DNA from: Siphonodentalium dalli
Taxonomy: Eukaryota; Mollusca; Scaphopoda; Gadilida; Siphonodentaliidae
DNA: 64,000 nt
Assembly: GCA_032622095.1 (NCBI GenBank)
Contig: CP136067.1
Coordinates: 40,157,549 to 40,221,548 of the forward strand
Direction: 5' to 3'
Position numbers and translations under genes: made by a program. Positions 1 through 11,168 of the stretch are shown here, piece by piece. Position 1 is the first letter of the stretch; each line of letters opens with the position of its first letter. The notes under the pieces are model-generated. The model saw only the letters and a list, made by a program, of their open reading frames with translations. It was not told the origin of the DNA and searched no databases.

Positions 1-762
1 CACTTAACAAAATTGGGTCGATCAAGGTCGAGGAGCTTCCAGTCACACGAGTTGGGTTGGTGATAGCGTTCGTTAGAGCCCATCTACTTTTTATATCGTG
101 CAATGGTCCTGATTGTTTCAAAAGGTCAAAATTTAAGTCACCGACAATAATCAAAGAGCGCTTTCAACAGAGGATTCTAGGTCTTTCCAATATGATTCTA
201 TACATTCCTTCTCAGATCGATAAGTCACACATAGCAGAATTTTTTGTTTCGAACCAATTTCGAACCAGAGTGTTTCATCATCAAAGTCGAGTTGAGGGAT
301 ATGTTTAAATACGAGACCGTCAGCAAAGTAAATTGCTAGACCACCTCCTCGTTCGTTTCTATCCAATCTAATTGGCCCCTGATAATTAGGAAGCAATATT
401 TTTCCGCTTGGAAAACAAACATTTAAATGGGTTTCTGTAAAACAAACAATATCATATTCATCAATATGCTCAGTTAGTTTGAACAATTTGTGTCTTAGAC
501 TTCGGACATTATAATGGAAAATTGATAATGTCTCCTTCTCACGCGGACCTGGATTTTTATGCACGTCATTGCTCAAAATAATCAAAAGCATACTTATTAG
601 AACTGTACGAACAAGTAATTTTTGCATGTGCCCGAATTTAGGTAATTTAATGTTTGAAGTATTACCACGCCGAGTTTTGGAAAATTTATCCACATTGCAC
701 ATACTGGTACGTAAGTTGAAAAGCCCTATCGCCTGCCTATATTGCACTAGATTTGATGTCAT
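1..762 (-). pseudogene. LINE ORF2 fragment: 2A-like motif plus AP endonuclease domain
   Basis: This is the N-terminal part of a non-LTR retrotransposon ORF2, which nicks target DNA before target-primed reverse transcription. The reading frame from 762 to 151 gives 203 residues. A hydrophobic stretch at about residues 48-63 is followed by NDVHKNPGP at 65-73. The endonuclease domain then begins with IFHYNVRSLR (81-90), FTETHL (108-113) and RGGGLAIYF (138-146). After a stop near 151 the homology continues in another frame with VGDLNFDLL and the late motif SSTLIDPILL, so one frameshift breaks the domain. The window edge cuts off the rest, including any reverse transcriptase. The layout of hydrophobic segment, NPGP and endonuclease is known from CR1/L2-type LINEs. 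The exact clade is uncertain. Confidence 0.85.
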
Positions 763-2930
763 GGCGGATTAAATTGGAAATAACTCACGTTGCTGTTTAC
801 AGGCAGGCAATGGGGTATTGTGTACGAAATCATATTCGTGACAGCGTTCGCTACAAGTGTGTTGGTTGGACGAGTGTGATGAGTGGTGAGACAAACAATC
901 ATAAATTCGAAATACAAACAAAAACAAGATACATGTATATATAAATAAACATATATAAGTACATATTTTGCGTGATCATGAAAATGACGAGGAATGGATA
1001 ATAACACTTTATATCACCCTTGTTATAATATATACACTTTCATATTCAGTTATCTTCCAGTTGATGAGAAAACATGATTTGAATGTGTTATGGGACATTT
1101 TAGAAGTTAAATGTGGAAATCTTGTCTATACGACATTTTAGTTTTGACGTTTCCCGCGGCTTCGTTAGTCTTTGTCACTCAGGATAAGGAGGATACGTCA
1201 TCCGTCAATTCTTCTTCAAAACGATCCAATCAGAATTATTCTATCAGGAACGGTTTCGAAAATAAAAATTACGACATTTTAGAATTAACGAAAACATTTT
1301 CACGGGGAACCCAGATACGACAATTCAGAACACCTTTTCCCAGATAAACATCTAAAAATGATATTTATGCTTGAAATATTGACAAAGTATCTGAGGAACT
1401 TATGCAATCGAACCCGTAGATTCCGAAAATGCAATAAAAAGTTTCGCGCCAAAATGGCAGGTGCAGAAGCCCACCGACGACATGTAATTTAAAATTCGAA
1501 ATGTCTCCGCGACCTATGTACGTTCTAGCTACGACAGCGCCCCGATCAATCCTTGAAAGAAATATTATGGACTTATTCGGGTGCGAGAAAGTGATAACTT
1601 ATTATTCAGACGCTATGCCATCTGTGGGAATATAGCATTCTACTAGCATCACCGAAAATCTCAAAGATATCGACCACCCCACTCCATAGATATCATCGTC
1701 TGCACTACGCTTAATTGTAAATATTTACATCTCGATTCGGGACGCGACAATCGGCGATAAACAAACGCAAATTATTTCGCCACCGAGAGTCATTCCATTC
1801 AATTAATATATAAAACATGACGGTGTGCGTACTGTAAATTAGGATTACTATTCGTAAAAATAAATACTTTGAGCAAGAATATTCTCCATTTCTATTCGAT
1901 CACCAACCGGAGTGTTTCACATCACTTGAAATAGTACGATTGTCATTTGCTGAATGAGGAACCCAGAGGTGGAATTTAATGAATCTATCCCGCACAGCGG
2001 GCTAGCATATCCAATTTCCGGGGACCTTATTCTGCTTAAGTTGCACCTCATGGGAGGTGTCTGCAGCCTCATATTAACATTATTTTTAGTTACTTTTCCA
2101 TTCTATATCCCATTGTTTTGCAGAAGATAAAATGCGTAATCGAGGTGACTAATGTGTGAACCTCACCCTGGCAAATTTGCCATGCATTCTTTCAAAGACA
2201 TTTCGCCATAGAAAGCTAAAATGTGCCAAAACCGAATGCTAAATGCTTATATAATGCATCTGAACCACAGCAAAGTACATTAGAAGTAAAATCTATGCAG
2301 TTCCTAAAGTAGCGATGCTATCGAAATGTGCCTGTAAATAAACAGGCAATTATTTGGCAATAATAAATTGTACATGTATGTTAAGGAAACATGTTAGTAG
2401 CACTGTTACATTTGGAACTACCGAAAGTTTACTTCTTATGTCGTTAACTTTGGTAAATTATATACATTTTGTATGCATGTTGCCTTTCATATTCTAGCAC
2501 CATAGGGTTTTCTCTGAGAAGACGCCTGCAAAAAATGCCGAGCAAATTTGCCAGTGTATGAACGCACACTAAGAATAACACTTGATAATGTTCGTTCTGA
2601 TATTCATTCTTAGTGCTCCAAAACGAAATTTCGCGTGTTGAAACCATTGTTATGTAAACAAAACTGTTACAGTGATTAGTCAACAAACATCGCTAATCGC
2701 GCAGTAAGTTCAAATAGTTCAGTCCTAATATGATTTTCAGTATATTTTTCGATCATTTGACCTTTTCTAATGTTTACCTTAAAGTTTTTTTTTTTTTTTT
2801 TTATTAAACTTCGGTATCTTTTTGGACTAATTGGACTTTGATCGGTAATGCCACTTTAACAATAATGTTTACATAGCAATGGTTTCGATATTCGAAATAT
2901 TGTTATTGGAGAGTTAAAGGCCCACTTAAA
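763..2930. other. Intergenic stretch without a recognised gene
   Basis: No coding region here has convincing motifs. The short frames present are not supported by domain signatures. A poly-T run of about 17 bases lies near 2787-2803. The last bases before 2931 are the flank of the foldback element, and 2928-2930 is its probable AAA target duplication. Confidence 0.5.
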
Positions 2931-4338
2931 TAGTCCAGGAGATATTGGTAGACCTCTGCACCCCCCCCCCCAGGACTTAACTTCACCCCACTAATTTTCA
3001 TCCTTAAGGTCTCCTCTAATTTTTTTCACTTGTTAACAAGAACAAAAAGTGGCCGCAGAGACTCCAGACAAGATGGCGTCCATCATGGCGGCCATTTTTT
3101 TTAAATGCACCAGGTCTCTTTGATTGCCATTATAGTAAAGATGATAGCACATGCGGTCTTGTTTTCCGCTCGATTCGTTATGCTAATATACAACCCTTAC
3201 AAATTAGCCAAAAATCCGACCCCATAATCCAATATGGCGACCAAGATGGCCGCCGAAATGTGAAAATATGCTATTTTTCTGACATGTTACCACCTTTCGT
3301 TTGTCTCTGTGGGAAAATGTTAGAATGTTTGCGTCATGTTATACATTTATCATATAGAGGAGTCATTGACGAACACATGGGGACCATAATATGCATTCAT
3401 TGCGGGATATTTTTGTCCGATATCACGTTTTCCCAAATGCCGGTATCATAGGTCAAAGCCGAATCTCCGTTAATAACGCGATGTTATGTTTCGAATCAAT
3501 GAATGTTATTGCTATTATAACAACACCCATGCATATATATTTGCAGGAGATACTCGAGCTAGGATTCCTCTTATACCTGTGTTGAGGAATATTTACCCAA
3601 ATCCAAGATGGCGGCCAAAATGGCCACCAGAAATAAAAAATCGCCGATAAATCGCTGATTTTAACATCAGTGAGCATTATTGCCATTACAACTCCACACC
3701 TGCTTAATATTGTAAGTTGGGAACACTTAGGCGAAGAACTTTCTTGTACCATATCCAAATAAAAGTCCCCCAAATCCAAAATGGCGCCCACAATGGCGGA
3801 CAGATTTTGAAAAATCACCGAAATTCCCTCATATTCACATCATTGGGCATTATTGTCGAGACAACTCCACCCATGCGTACAGTTGAGTTGTAAATACTGA
3901 GGTGAAGTAATTACCTTACATCTCATGCAAGAAATGGTTTCCAAATCGAAGATGGCGGCCAAAATGGCGACCGAAATTTGAAAACAAGTCTACATTACTT
4001 TACTTTCTTAGGATGGGCGTTATTGTTTCGCGATTTCTACCCACCATTACATGTTGATATGTATGAATTATTCATTAGGGTTTGGCAAGTGATACTCACA
4101 GTCAATATGGCGGCCAACTGGCGGGCAGAAATTGAAAAGAAGCCGATATTATCACATACTAATTTCAACTTTTTGTCATAATATTGATTTGTATAAACGA
4201 AACGGTACATAATATAAGCCATCTATTAGTTCCAATGTAAGTCGTAGCCTTTTGGAAGGATGAAAACCCACAATCGCAATGTGGCATTTCAAAATACATT
4301 CTCCACTAAGGGCTCATATATAGGTGCGCCGAATAGTC
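2931..4338 (+). repeat. Left terminal inverted repeat of foldback copy A
   Basis: The arm is about 1.4 kb long and is built of degenerate subrepeats of about 172 bp. Each has a core such as AAGATGGCGGCC, seen at 3070, 3243, 3605, 3779 (as AAAATGGCGCCC), 3949 and 4104 (as AATATGGCGGCC); intervals are 173, 362, 174, 170 and 155. The core resembles the published YY1-binding consensus. Open frames in this arm repeat peptide blocks because the DNA repeats, so I do not treat them as genes. Confidence 0.75.
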
Positions 4339-4789
4339 ATGTTATGACTTCCAAGAATCAAAACAACAGTACCTGAGCTTATTCTGAATTTCCACATTCA
4401 GCATTATCTAGACTCGTTTCCGTCTCTTCGTCAGATTAATCTATCTCATTCACAACAACAGTTCACTACTCTTCTTTGTAGGAGTGTGCCACTAATCGGA
4501 ATGTTTCAAACAATACATATGCCGGTGTCCAGCTCACGTGTTGGTTTCGAAAGCTTGGAATTCTTAGCGAGCTTCATTCGTGGTATAGCTTATGGTATAA
4601 TTCAGATGCTACATATGGGGTATATGCGTCATCTTTTGCGATACACTATACAGGTATTCGGTCGATGCGTATACTAGCTTTCAGAAGGACCTATCTATCT
4701 GCGTATTGTCAGCTTTGGTGACCTAATGGGGTTAACAATGTGTACACCTGGTGATCTTTACAAAGAGCCACTTCTCAATATATGGTTCA

Positions 4790-5675
4790 TCAATTCACAT
4801 ACTCATCTAATGCACTGACGTACCCGGACAACTTCTGTATATGGCTTCGAATGTTGAAAGCCCGACATTTGACGGATGCATTTCTGCTAAGGCGTAGAAG
4901 ACCATAATGCATAATATACCCAAACTCCTTGAACATGATCATAAGAACAAGCTTGTTGGCGTCCAGCAATCATCTCACCGAACAGATTCAAGCAGATGAT
5001 AACAATACACACGGTGCTAGTTTGTGGGTATGTGTCATGATAGTGGAAATGAAATTGGACCATGACTGCACCGCCCCTTATTTTGTTATGTTTTAGATTC
5101 AGACAGGATCTCATGTGTGTCTTTGCTTTCCTTGTATGATAAGATTGTATGTCACCATCCGTTTGGAAGCCGTTCTTAAACAACTGGACCAGGAGTATGC
5201 CATTGGCTACTGCTGTATAAGCCCCACCAAGACTGGGGTGTAGTCTTAAAGGCGATACCTTTGATAGTTGGTTGATATGTCATACTCACGCTGGGTGGTA
5301 TGGTTCAAGAAAGTACAAATGCCATCAACAAAAGGGTGAAATGTTCAACGCGAAGAACATCCAGAGGAATGTTACGTTGATGAGCTCTTGCATTCAGTTC
5401 AACAAACGTTGGTACACCAAGTGATTTCTTGGTAACATCACCAATGCGACCATTTTCCTGCATGAGACATTAACTACTATATTCTAAAGTTATATATATA
5501 AAGCTATATGATCATAAAGGTCGCGTTCCCCAACGGCCACAGCCATTGCCATCGAGACTGTAAATTGTTCTTTAAATACATAGTGAAATAAATGCACCAC
5601 AGTTCCTGACATTTTCTTGGATAATACCGCCCACATACTGACACTAACCCCGAGAGAGGATAACAAAACACGCAT
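4790..5675 (-). pseudogene. Unrecognised gene remnant in foldback copy A, left half
   Basis: Three coding-like blocks follow each other on the minus strand. Block 1 (5675-5490) is a 61-residue frame that is nearly identical in copy B. Block 2 (5457-5305) is a 50-residue frame containing GVPTFVELNARAHQR. It starts after a CAG that could be a splice acceptor and ends in a TGA shared with copy B. Block 3 (about 5183-4790) contains NGFQTDGDIQSYHTRKAK and, after frame changes, ends with KLSGYVSALDEYVN and a stop at 4792-4790. The right half of the element holds a diverged homologue of block 3 that ends at the matching place. I do not recognise the family. It could be a decayed transposase, a captured host gene or a virus-derived structural gene. 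Stops and frame changes show it is not intact, unless some gaps are introns. Confidence 0.55.
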
Positions 5676-5769
5676 ACATTCATGCTATAAAGACATTATC
5701 CTTTAGTCCATCCGACTGTTTTGAGGGAGGCTAGCATATTATTATCCAGACCAAAGTGTACGTAGTTGA

Positions 5770-6155
5770 ATCAGAAAGGCTTCGAAACGGATGTGGAAAT
5801 ACAATCTTACCACACCATATAAAACCGACACGCACGACATTCGATATCTTAAACATGCACCAGGTGTAGGGGTGGTGTATACAGTGGCCCATTTCATTCC
5901 CACTATCATGGCGCATGTCCACAAACTAGCACCGCGAGCATTGTTCTTCTCTGCTGGGAGATATTCGACGAGACAACTGCGGGGCGTCACACAATTTGCT
6001 TCGGATAATGGTCAAGAAGTGTGGGTAGTCTGTACACTAGGGTCTTCTCCTTAGCAGATAGACATCTGTCCAAGGGAATGAGACAGCTAGCAACCTTCGA
6101 AACACTGTCGAAGTTGTCCACATATGCCAATGCGTTCGCTGAGTTTGTGAGTTGA
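5770..6155 (+). pseudogene. Unrecognised gene remnant in foldback copy A, right half
   Basis: This is the inverted, diverged counterpart of the left-half gene. It shares GFETDVEIQSYHT (left: GFQTDGDIQSYHT), HFIPTIMAHVHKLAP (left, another frame: NFISTIMTHTHKLAP) and C-terminal KLSTYANAFAEFVS followed by TGA at 6153-6155 (left: KLSGYVSALDEYVN and TGA). The frame from 5791 to 6054 is open for 87 residues, but aligned motifs fall in different frames, so several indels are present. Homologous C-termini in both halves argue for one ancestral protein duplicated in inverted orientation. Function unknown. Confidence 0.5.
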
Positions 6156-6442
6156 CGAACCATCTATTGAGAAGTGACTAGCTAACTGGTTCGTCAGGTG
6201 ACATGTCATTATCCCATGGGGTATGAGACACATACATAGAGATGACCTTCTGTAAGCTAGACACCGGAAAATGAATTGTTTGAAACGTTATGATTAGAGG
6301 GACCCTACTCCCAGGAAGTGGTGAATACTTTGTCGGTGTGAGCGACCTAGATTTTTCAGACAAAGAAATGGAAGCTGGTCCAGATAATTATGGACGTGAC
6401 GTGGCATATCAGAATCTGTTATCATGTAATTGTTCTGATATA

Positions 6443-7890
6443 ACTATTCGGCGCACCTACGCTTACGGCCATTATCGGCGCTAAGTGGAGACTGGATTTC
6501 GAAATGCCACATCGCGATATTAATTGTGGTTTTTCATCTTTCCAGAAAGATACGAGCTATGTTATGCGTTTTGTTACCTTATAGTTGAACTAGTAGATGG
6601 TTTATGTACAGTTTCGTCCATACATACCGATATTATGACAAAAAGTTGAAATTAATATGTGAAAATATCGATTTCTTTTCAATTTCTAGCCGCCAATATA
6701 GCAGCGATCTTGGCTGTGAGTATCAATTGCCAAACCCTAATGAATACTTCATGTCACTATTCCATATCAACATGGATAGAAATCGCGAAACAATAACGCC
6801 CATCGTAAGAAAGTAAAGTAATGTAGACTTGTTTTCAAATTTCGGTCGCCTTTTTGGCCGCCATCTTCGATTTGGAAAACAATTTATTGCATGAGATGTA
6901 AGGTAATTACTTCTCCTCAGTATTCGCCACTCAATTGTAAGCATGGGTGGAGTTGTCTCGACAATAATGCCCAATGATGTGAATATGAGGGAATTTCGGT
7001 GATTTTTCAAAATCTGTCCGCCATTGTGGGCGCCATTTTGGATTTGGGGGACTTTTATTTGGATATGGTACAAGGAAAGTTCTTCGCCTAAGTGTTCCCA
7101 TCTTACAATAGTAAGCAGGTGTGGAGTTGTCATGACAATAATGCTCACTGATGTTAAAATCAGCGATTTTCGGCGATTATTTATTTCTGGTGGCCATTTT
7201 GGCCGCCATCTTGGATTTGGGTAAATATTCCTCAACTCAGGTATAAGAGGAATCCTAGCTCGAGTGTCTCCTGCACATATATATGCATGGGTGTTGTTAT
7301 AATAGCAATAACATTCATTGATTCGAAACATAACATCGCGTTATTAACGGAGATTCGGCTTTGGCCTATGATACCGGCATTTGGGAAAACGTGATATCGG
7401 ACAAAAATATCCCGCAATGAATGCATATTATGGTCCCCATGTGTTCGCCAATGACTCCTCTATATGACAAATGTATAACATGACGCAAAAATTCTAACAT
7501 TTTCCCACAGAGACAAACGAAAGGTGGTAACATGTCAGAAAAATAGCATATTTTCACATTTCGGCGGCCATCTTGGCCGCCATATTGGATTATGGGGTCG
7601 GATTTTTGGCTAATTTGTAAGGATTGTATATTAGCATAACGAATCGAGCGGAAAACAAGACCGCATGTGCTATAATCTTTACTATAATGGCGATCAAAGA
7701 GACCTGGTGCATTTAAAAAAAATGGCCGCCATGATGGACGCCATCTTGTCTGGAGTCTCTGCGGCCACTTTTTTTTCTTGTTAACAAGTGAAAAAAATTA
7801 GAGGAGACCTTAGGGAAGAAAATTTGTCGGGTGAAGTTAAGTCCTGGGGGGGGGGGGGGGTGCAGAGGTCTACCAATATCTCCTGGACTA
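6443..7890 (-). repeat. Right terminal inverted repeat of foldback copy A
   Basis: This is the reverse complement of the left arm, with a few per cent mismatches and small indels. It contains the same subrepeats with GGCCGCCATCTT cores and ends with a G-run (about 7848-7860) followed by TGCAGAGGTCTACC and CTCCTGGACTA. The length difference from the left arm comes from small indels, including a ~20-bp block near 6465 that the left arm of copy A lacks but copy B has. Confidence 0.75.
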
Positions 7891-7959
7891 AAACCACCAG
7901 ATCACATTATCTATATCTATATTTGCGAATGTCTGTCTGTCTGTCTGTCTGTGTTCTAT

Positions 7960-8656
7960 AGAAATTCACAGGGGACCATCTAGACGACACCAAAGGGGTC
8001 TACTAGGGGTAACTTTTTACGAGAAAGATAATGGTGAGGGTTAGGATTTTCTAAAATGAGGCCGTTATTGTCAGGGGCAGAAAAGGGGGAGGGGCAGAAC
8101 AAAAATTTGTCGCCGGTTGCCACGAAACTTATATATAATCATCACCATGATATAAGGAATCTGATTGTGTGGTTTAAATATATCAAGAGTGGCACCGTTC
8201 GAGTCAGGGATGCACGGAAGGGAAGAGGGGCACCAAAATTTATAAACTAAGTTTAGCGCCGAGGGACCATCTAGATGGCACCAAACGGTCTACTAGGGGT
8301 AACTTTTTACTAGAAAGATAATGGTGAGGGTTAGGATTTTCTAAAATGAGGCCGTTGTTGTCAGGGGCAGAAAAGGGGAGGGGCAGAAAAAAAATTGTCG
8401 CCGATTGCCACGAAACTTATATATAATAATCACCATGATATAAGGAATCTGATGGTGTGGTTTAAATATATCAAGAGTGGCACCGTTCGAGTCAGGGGTG
8501 CACGGAAGGGGGGAGGGCACCAAAATTTATAAACTAAGTTTAGCGCCGAGGGACCATCTAGATGGCACCAAACGGTCTGCTAGGGGTAACTTTTTACTAG
8601 AAAGATAATGGTGTGAGTTAGAATTTTCTAAAGTGACGCCGTTGTCAAGGGCAGAA
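7960..8656 (+). repeat. Tandem repeat units of about 287-291 bp
   Basis: GGGACCATCTAGA recurs at 7972, 8263 and 8550, giving spacings of 291 and 287 bp. Each unit also contains GGTAACTTTTTAC, GATAATGGTG and a GCCGGTTGCCACGAAAC-type block. The array is cut at 8656/8660 by foldback copy B and resumes at 15699 within the same kind of unit. Confidence 0.8.
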
Positions 8657-8659
8657 TAG

Positions 8660-10080
8660 TAGTCCAGGAGATATTGGTCGACCTCTGCACCCACAGGACT
8701 TAACTTCACCCCAATAATTTTCTTCCTTAAGATCTCCTCTAATTTTTTTTCACTTGTTAACAAGAAAAAAAAGTGGCCGCAGAGACTCCAGACAAGATGG
8801 CGTCCATCATGGCGGCCATTTTGTTTTAATGCACCAGGTCTCTTTGATCGCCATTATAGTAAAGATGATAGCACATGCGGTCTTGTTTTCCGCTCGATTC
8901 GTTATGCTAATATACAACCCTTACAAATTAGCCAAAAATCCGACACCAGAATCCAATATGGCGGCCAAGATGGCCGCCGAAATGTGAAAATATGCTATTT
9001 TTCTGACATGTTACCACCTTTCGTTTGTCTCTGTAACAATTTTAGAATTTTTGCGTCATGTTATACATTTATCATATAGCGGAGTCATTGGCGAACACAT
9101 GGGGACCATAATATGCATTCATTGCGGGATATTTTTGTCCGATATCACGTTTTCCCAAATGCCGGTATCATAGGTCAAAGCCGAATCTCCGTTAATAACG
9201 CGATGTTATGTTTCGAATCAATGAATGTTATTGCTATTATAACAACACCCATGCATATATATTTGCAGGAGATACTCGAGCTAGGATTCCTCTTATACCT
9301 GAGTTGAGGAATTTTTACCCAAATCCAAGATGGCGGCCAAAATGGCCACCAGAAATAAAAAATCGCCGAAAATCGCTGATTTTAACATCAGTGATCATTA
9401 TTGTCATGACAACTCCACACCTGCTTACTATTGTAAGTTGGGAACACTTAGGCGAAGAACTTTCCTTGTACCATATCCAAATAAAAGTCCCCCAAATCCA
9501 AAATGGCACCCACAATGGCGGACAGATTTTGAAAAATCACTGAAATTCCCTCATATTCACATCATTGGGCATTATTGTCGAGACAACTCCATCCATGCGT
9601 ACAGTTGAGTTGGAAATACTGAAGTGAAGTAATTACCTTACATCTCATGCAAGAAATGGTTTTCCAAATCGAAGATGGCGGCCAAAATGGCGACCGAAAT
9701 TTGAAAACACGCCTACATTCCTTTACTTTCTTAGGATGGGCGTTATTGTTTCGCGATTTATTTCTACCCACCATTACATGTTGATATGTATGAATTATTT
9801 ATTAAGGTTTGGCAAGTGATACTCACAGTCAATATGGCGGTCAAACTGGCGGGCAGAAATTGAAAAGAAGCCGATATTATCACATACTAATTTCAACTTT
9901 TTGTCATAATATTGATTTGTATAAACGAAACGGTACATAATATAAGCCATCTATTAGTTCCAATGTAAGTCGTATCCTTTTGGAAGGATGAAAACCCACA
10001 ATCGCAATGTGGCATTTCAAAATCCATTCTCCACTAAGGGCTCATACTGGCCGTAACCGTATATAGGTGCGCCGAATAGT
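8660..10080 (+). repeat. Left terminal inverted repeat of foldback copy B
   Basis: This matches 2931-4338 of copy A in the same orientation and 14250-15698 in inverse orientation. It carries the same AAGATGGCG-type cores. The C-run after the first 30 bases is shorter than in copy A. Confidence 0.75.
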
Positions 10081-10514
10081 CATATTATGACTTCCAAGAA
10101 TCAAAACAACAGTACCTGAGCTTATTCTGAATTGCCACATTCAGTATTATCTAGACTCGTTTCCGTCTCTTCGTCAGATTAATCTATCTCACTCACAACA
10201 ACAGTTCACTACTCTTCTTTGTAGCAGTGTGCCACTAATCGGAATGTTTCAAACAATACATATGCCGGTGTCCAGCTCACGTGTTTGTTTCGAAAGCTTG
10301 GAATTCTTAGCGAGCTTTATTCATGGTATAGCTTATGGTATAATTCAGATGCTAAATATGGAGTATATGCGTCATCTTGTGCGATACACTATAAAGGTAT
10401 TCGGTCGATGCGTATACTAGCTTTCAGAAGGACCTATCTATCTGCGTATTGTCAGCTTTGGTGACCTAATGGGGATAAAAACGTGTACACCTGGTGATCT
10501 TCCCAAAGAGCCAC

Positions 10515-11168
10515 TTCTCAATATATGGTGCATCAATTCACATACCCATCTAATGCACTGACGTACCCGGACAACTTCTGTATATGGCTTCGAATGTTGA
10601 AAGCCCGACATTTGACGGATGCATTTCTGCTAAGGCGTAGAAGACCATAATTCACAATATACCCAAACTCCTTGAACATGATCATAAGAACACGCTTGTT
10701 GGCGTCCAGCAATCGTCTCACCGAACAGTTCCAAGCAGATGATAACAATACACACGGTGCTAGTTTGTGGGTATGTGTCATGATAGTGGAAATGAAATTG
10801 GACCATGACTGCACCGCCCCTTATTTTGTTATGTTTTAGATTCAGACAGGATCTCATGTGTGGCTTTGCTTTCCTTATATGCTAAGATTGTATGTTCCCA
10901 TTCGTTTGGAAGCCGTTCTTAAACAACTGGACCAGGAGTATGCCATTGGCTACTGGTGTATAGGCCCCACCAAGACTGGGGTGTGGTCTTAAAGGCAATA
11001 CATTTGATAGTTGGTTGATATGTCATATTCACGCTGGGTGGTATGGTTCAAGAAAGTACAAATGCCATCAACAAAAGGGTGAAATGTTCAACGCGAAGAA
11101 CATCCAGAGGAATGTTACGTTGATGAGCTCTTGCATTCAGTTCAACAAACGATGGTACACCGAGTGAT
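10515..11168 (-). pseudogene. Unrecognised gene remnant in foldback copy B, left half, distal part
   Basis: This corresponds to blocks 2 and 3 of the copy A gene. The block 2 frame is cut by the LINE at 11169, and its remaining part runs from about 11168 to 10990. The C-terminal block contains NFISTIMTHTHKLAP and ends with KLSGYVSALDGYVN and a stop near 10533. Disruptions are mostly those of copy A, so the decay predates the split of the two copies. Confidence 0.5.

Larger units (their letters stand above)
2931..7890. mobile_element. Foldback element, copy A (4960 bp palindromic transposon)
   Basis: The element starts TAGTCCAGGAGATATTGG and ends with the reverse complement. It is flanked by AAA on both sides (2928-2930 and 7891-7893), a candidate 3-bp target duplication. 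Strongly similar inverted arms cover 2931-4338 and 6443-7890. The inner segments 4339-6442 are also related in inverted orientation but much more diverged, so the element is a complete palindrome with two ages of divergence. The core carries fragments of an unrecognised gene on both strands, running outward from the centre. A second copy (8660-15698) has the same structure and its own 3-bp duplication, which supports a transposable unit. I do not recognise the superfamily. A 3-bp duplication fits several cut-and-paste DNA transposon groups. Confidence 0.8.

Noticed and set aside
6723-7331. 202-residue protein in the right arm of foldback copy A
   Set aside because: The peptide repeats follow the ~172-bp DNA subrepeats and the inverse frames are equally open. 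No domain is visible.
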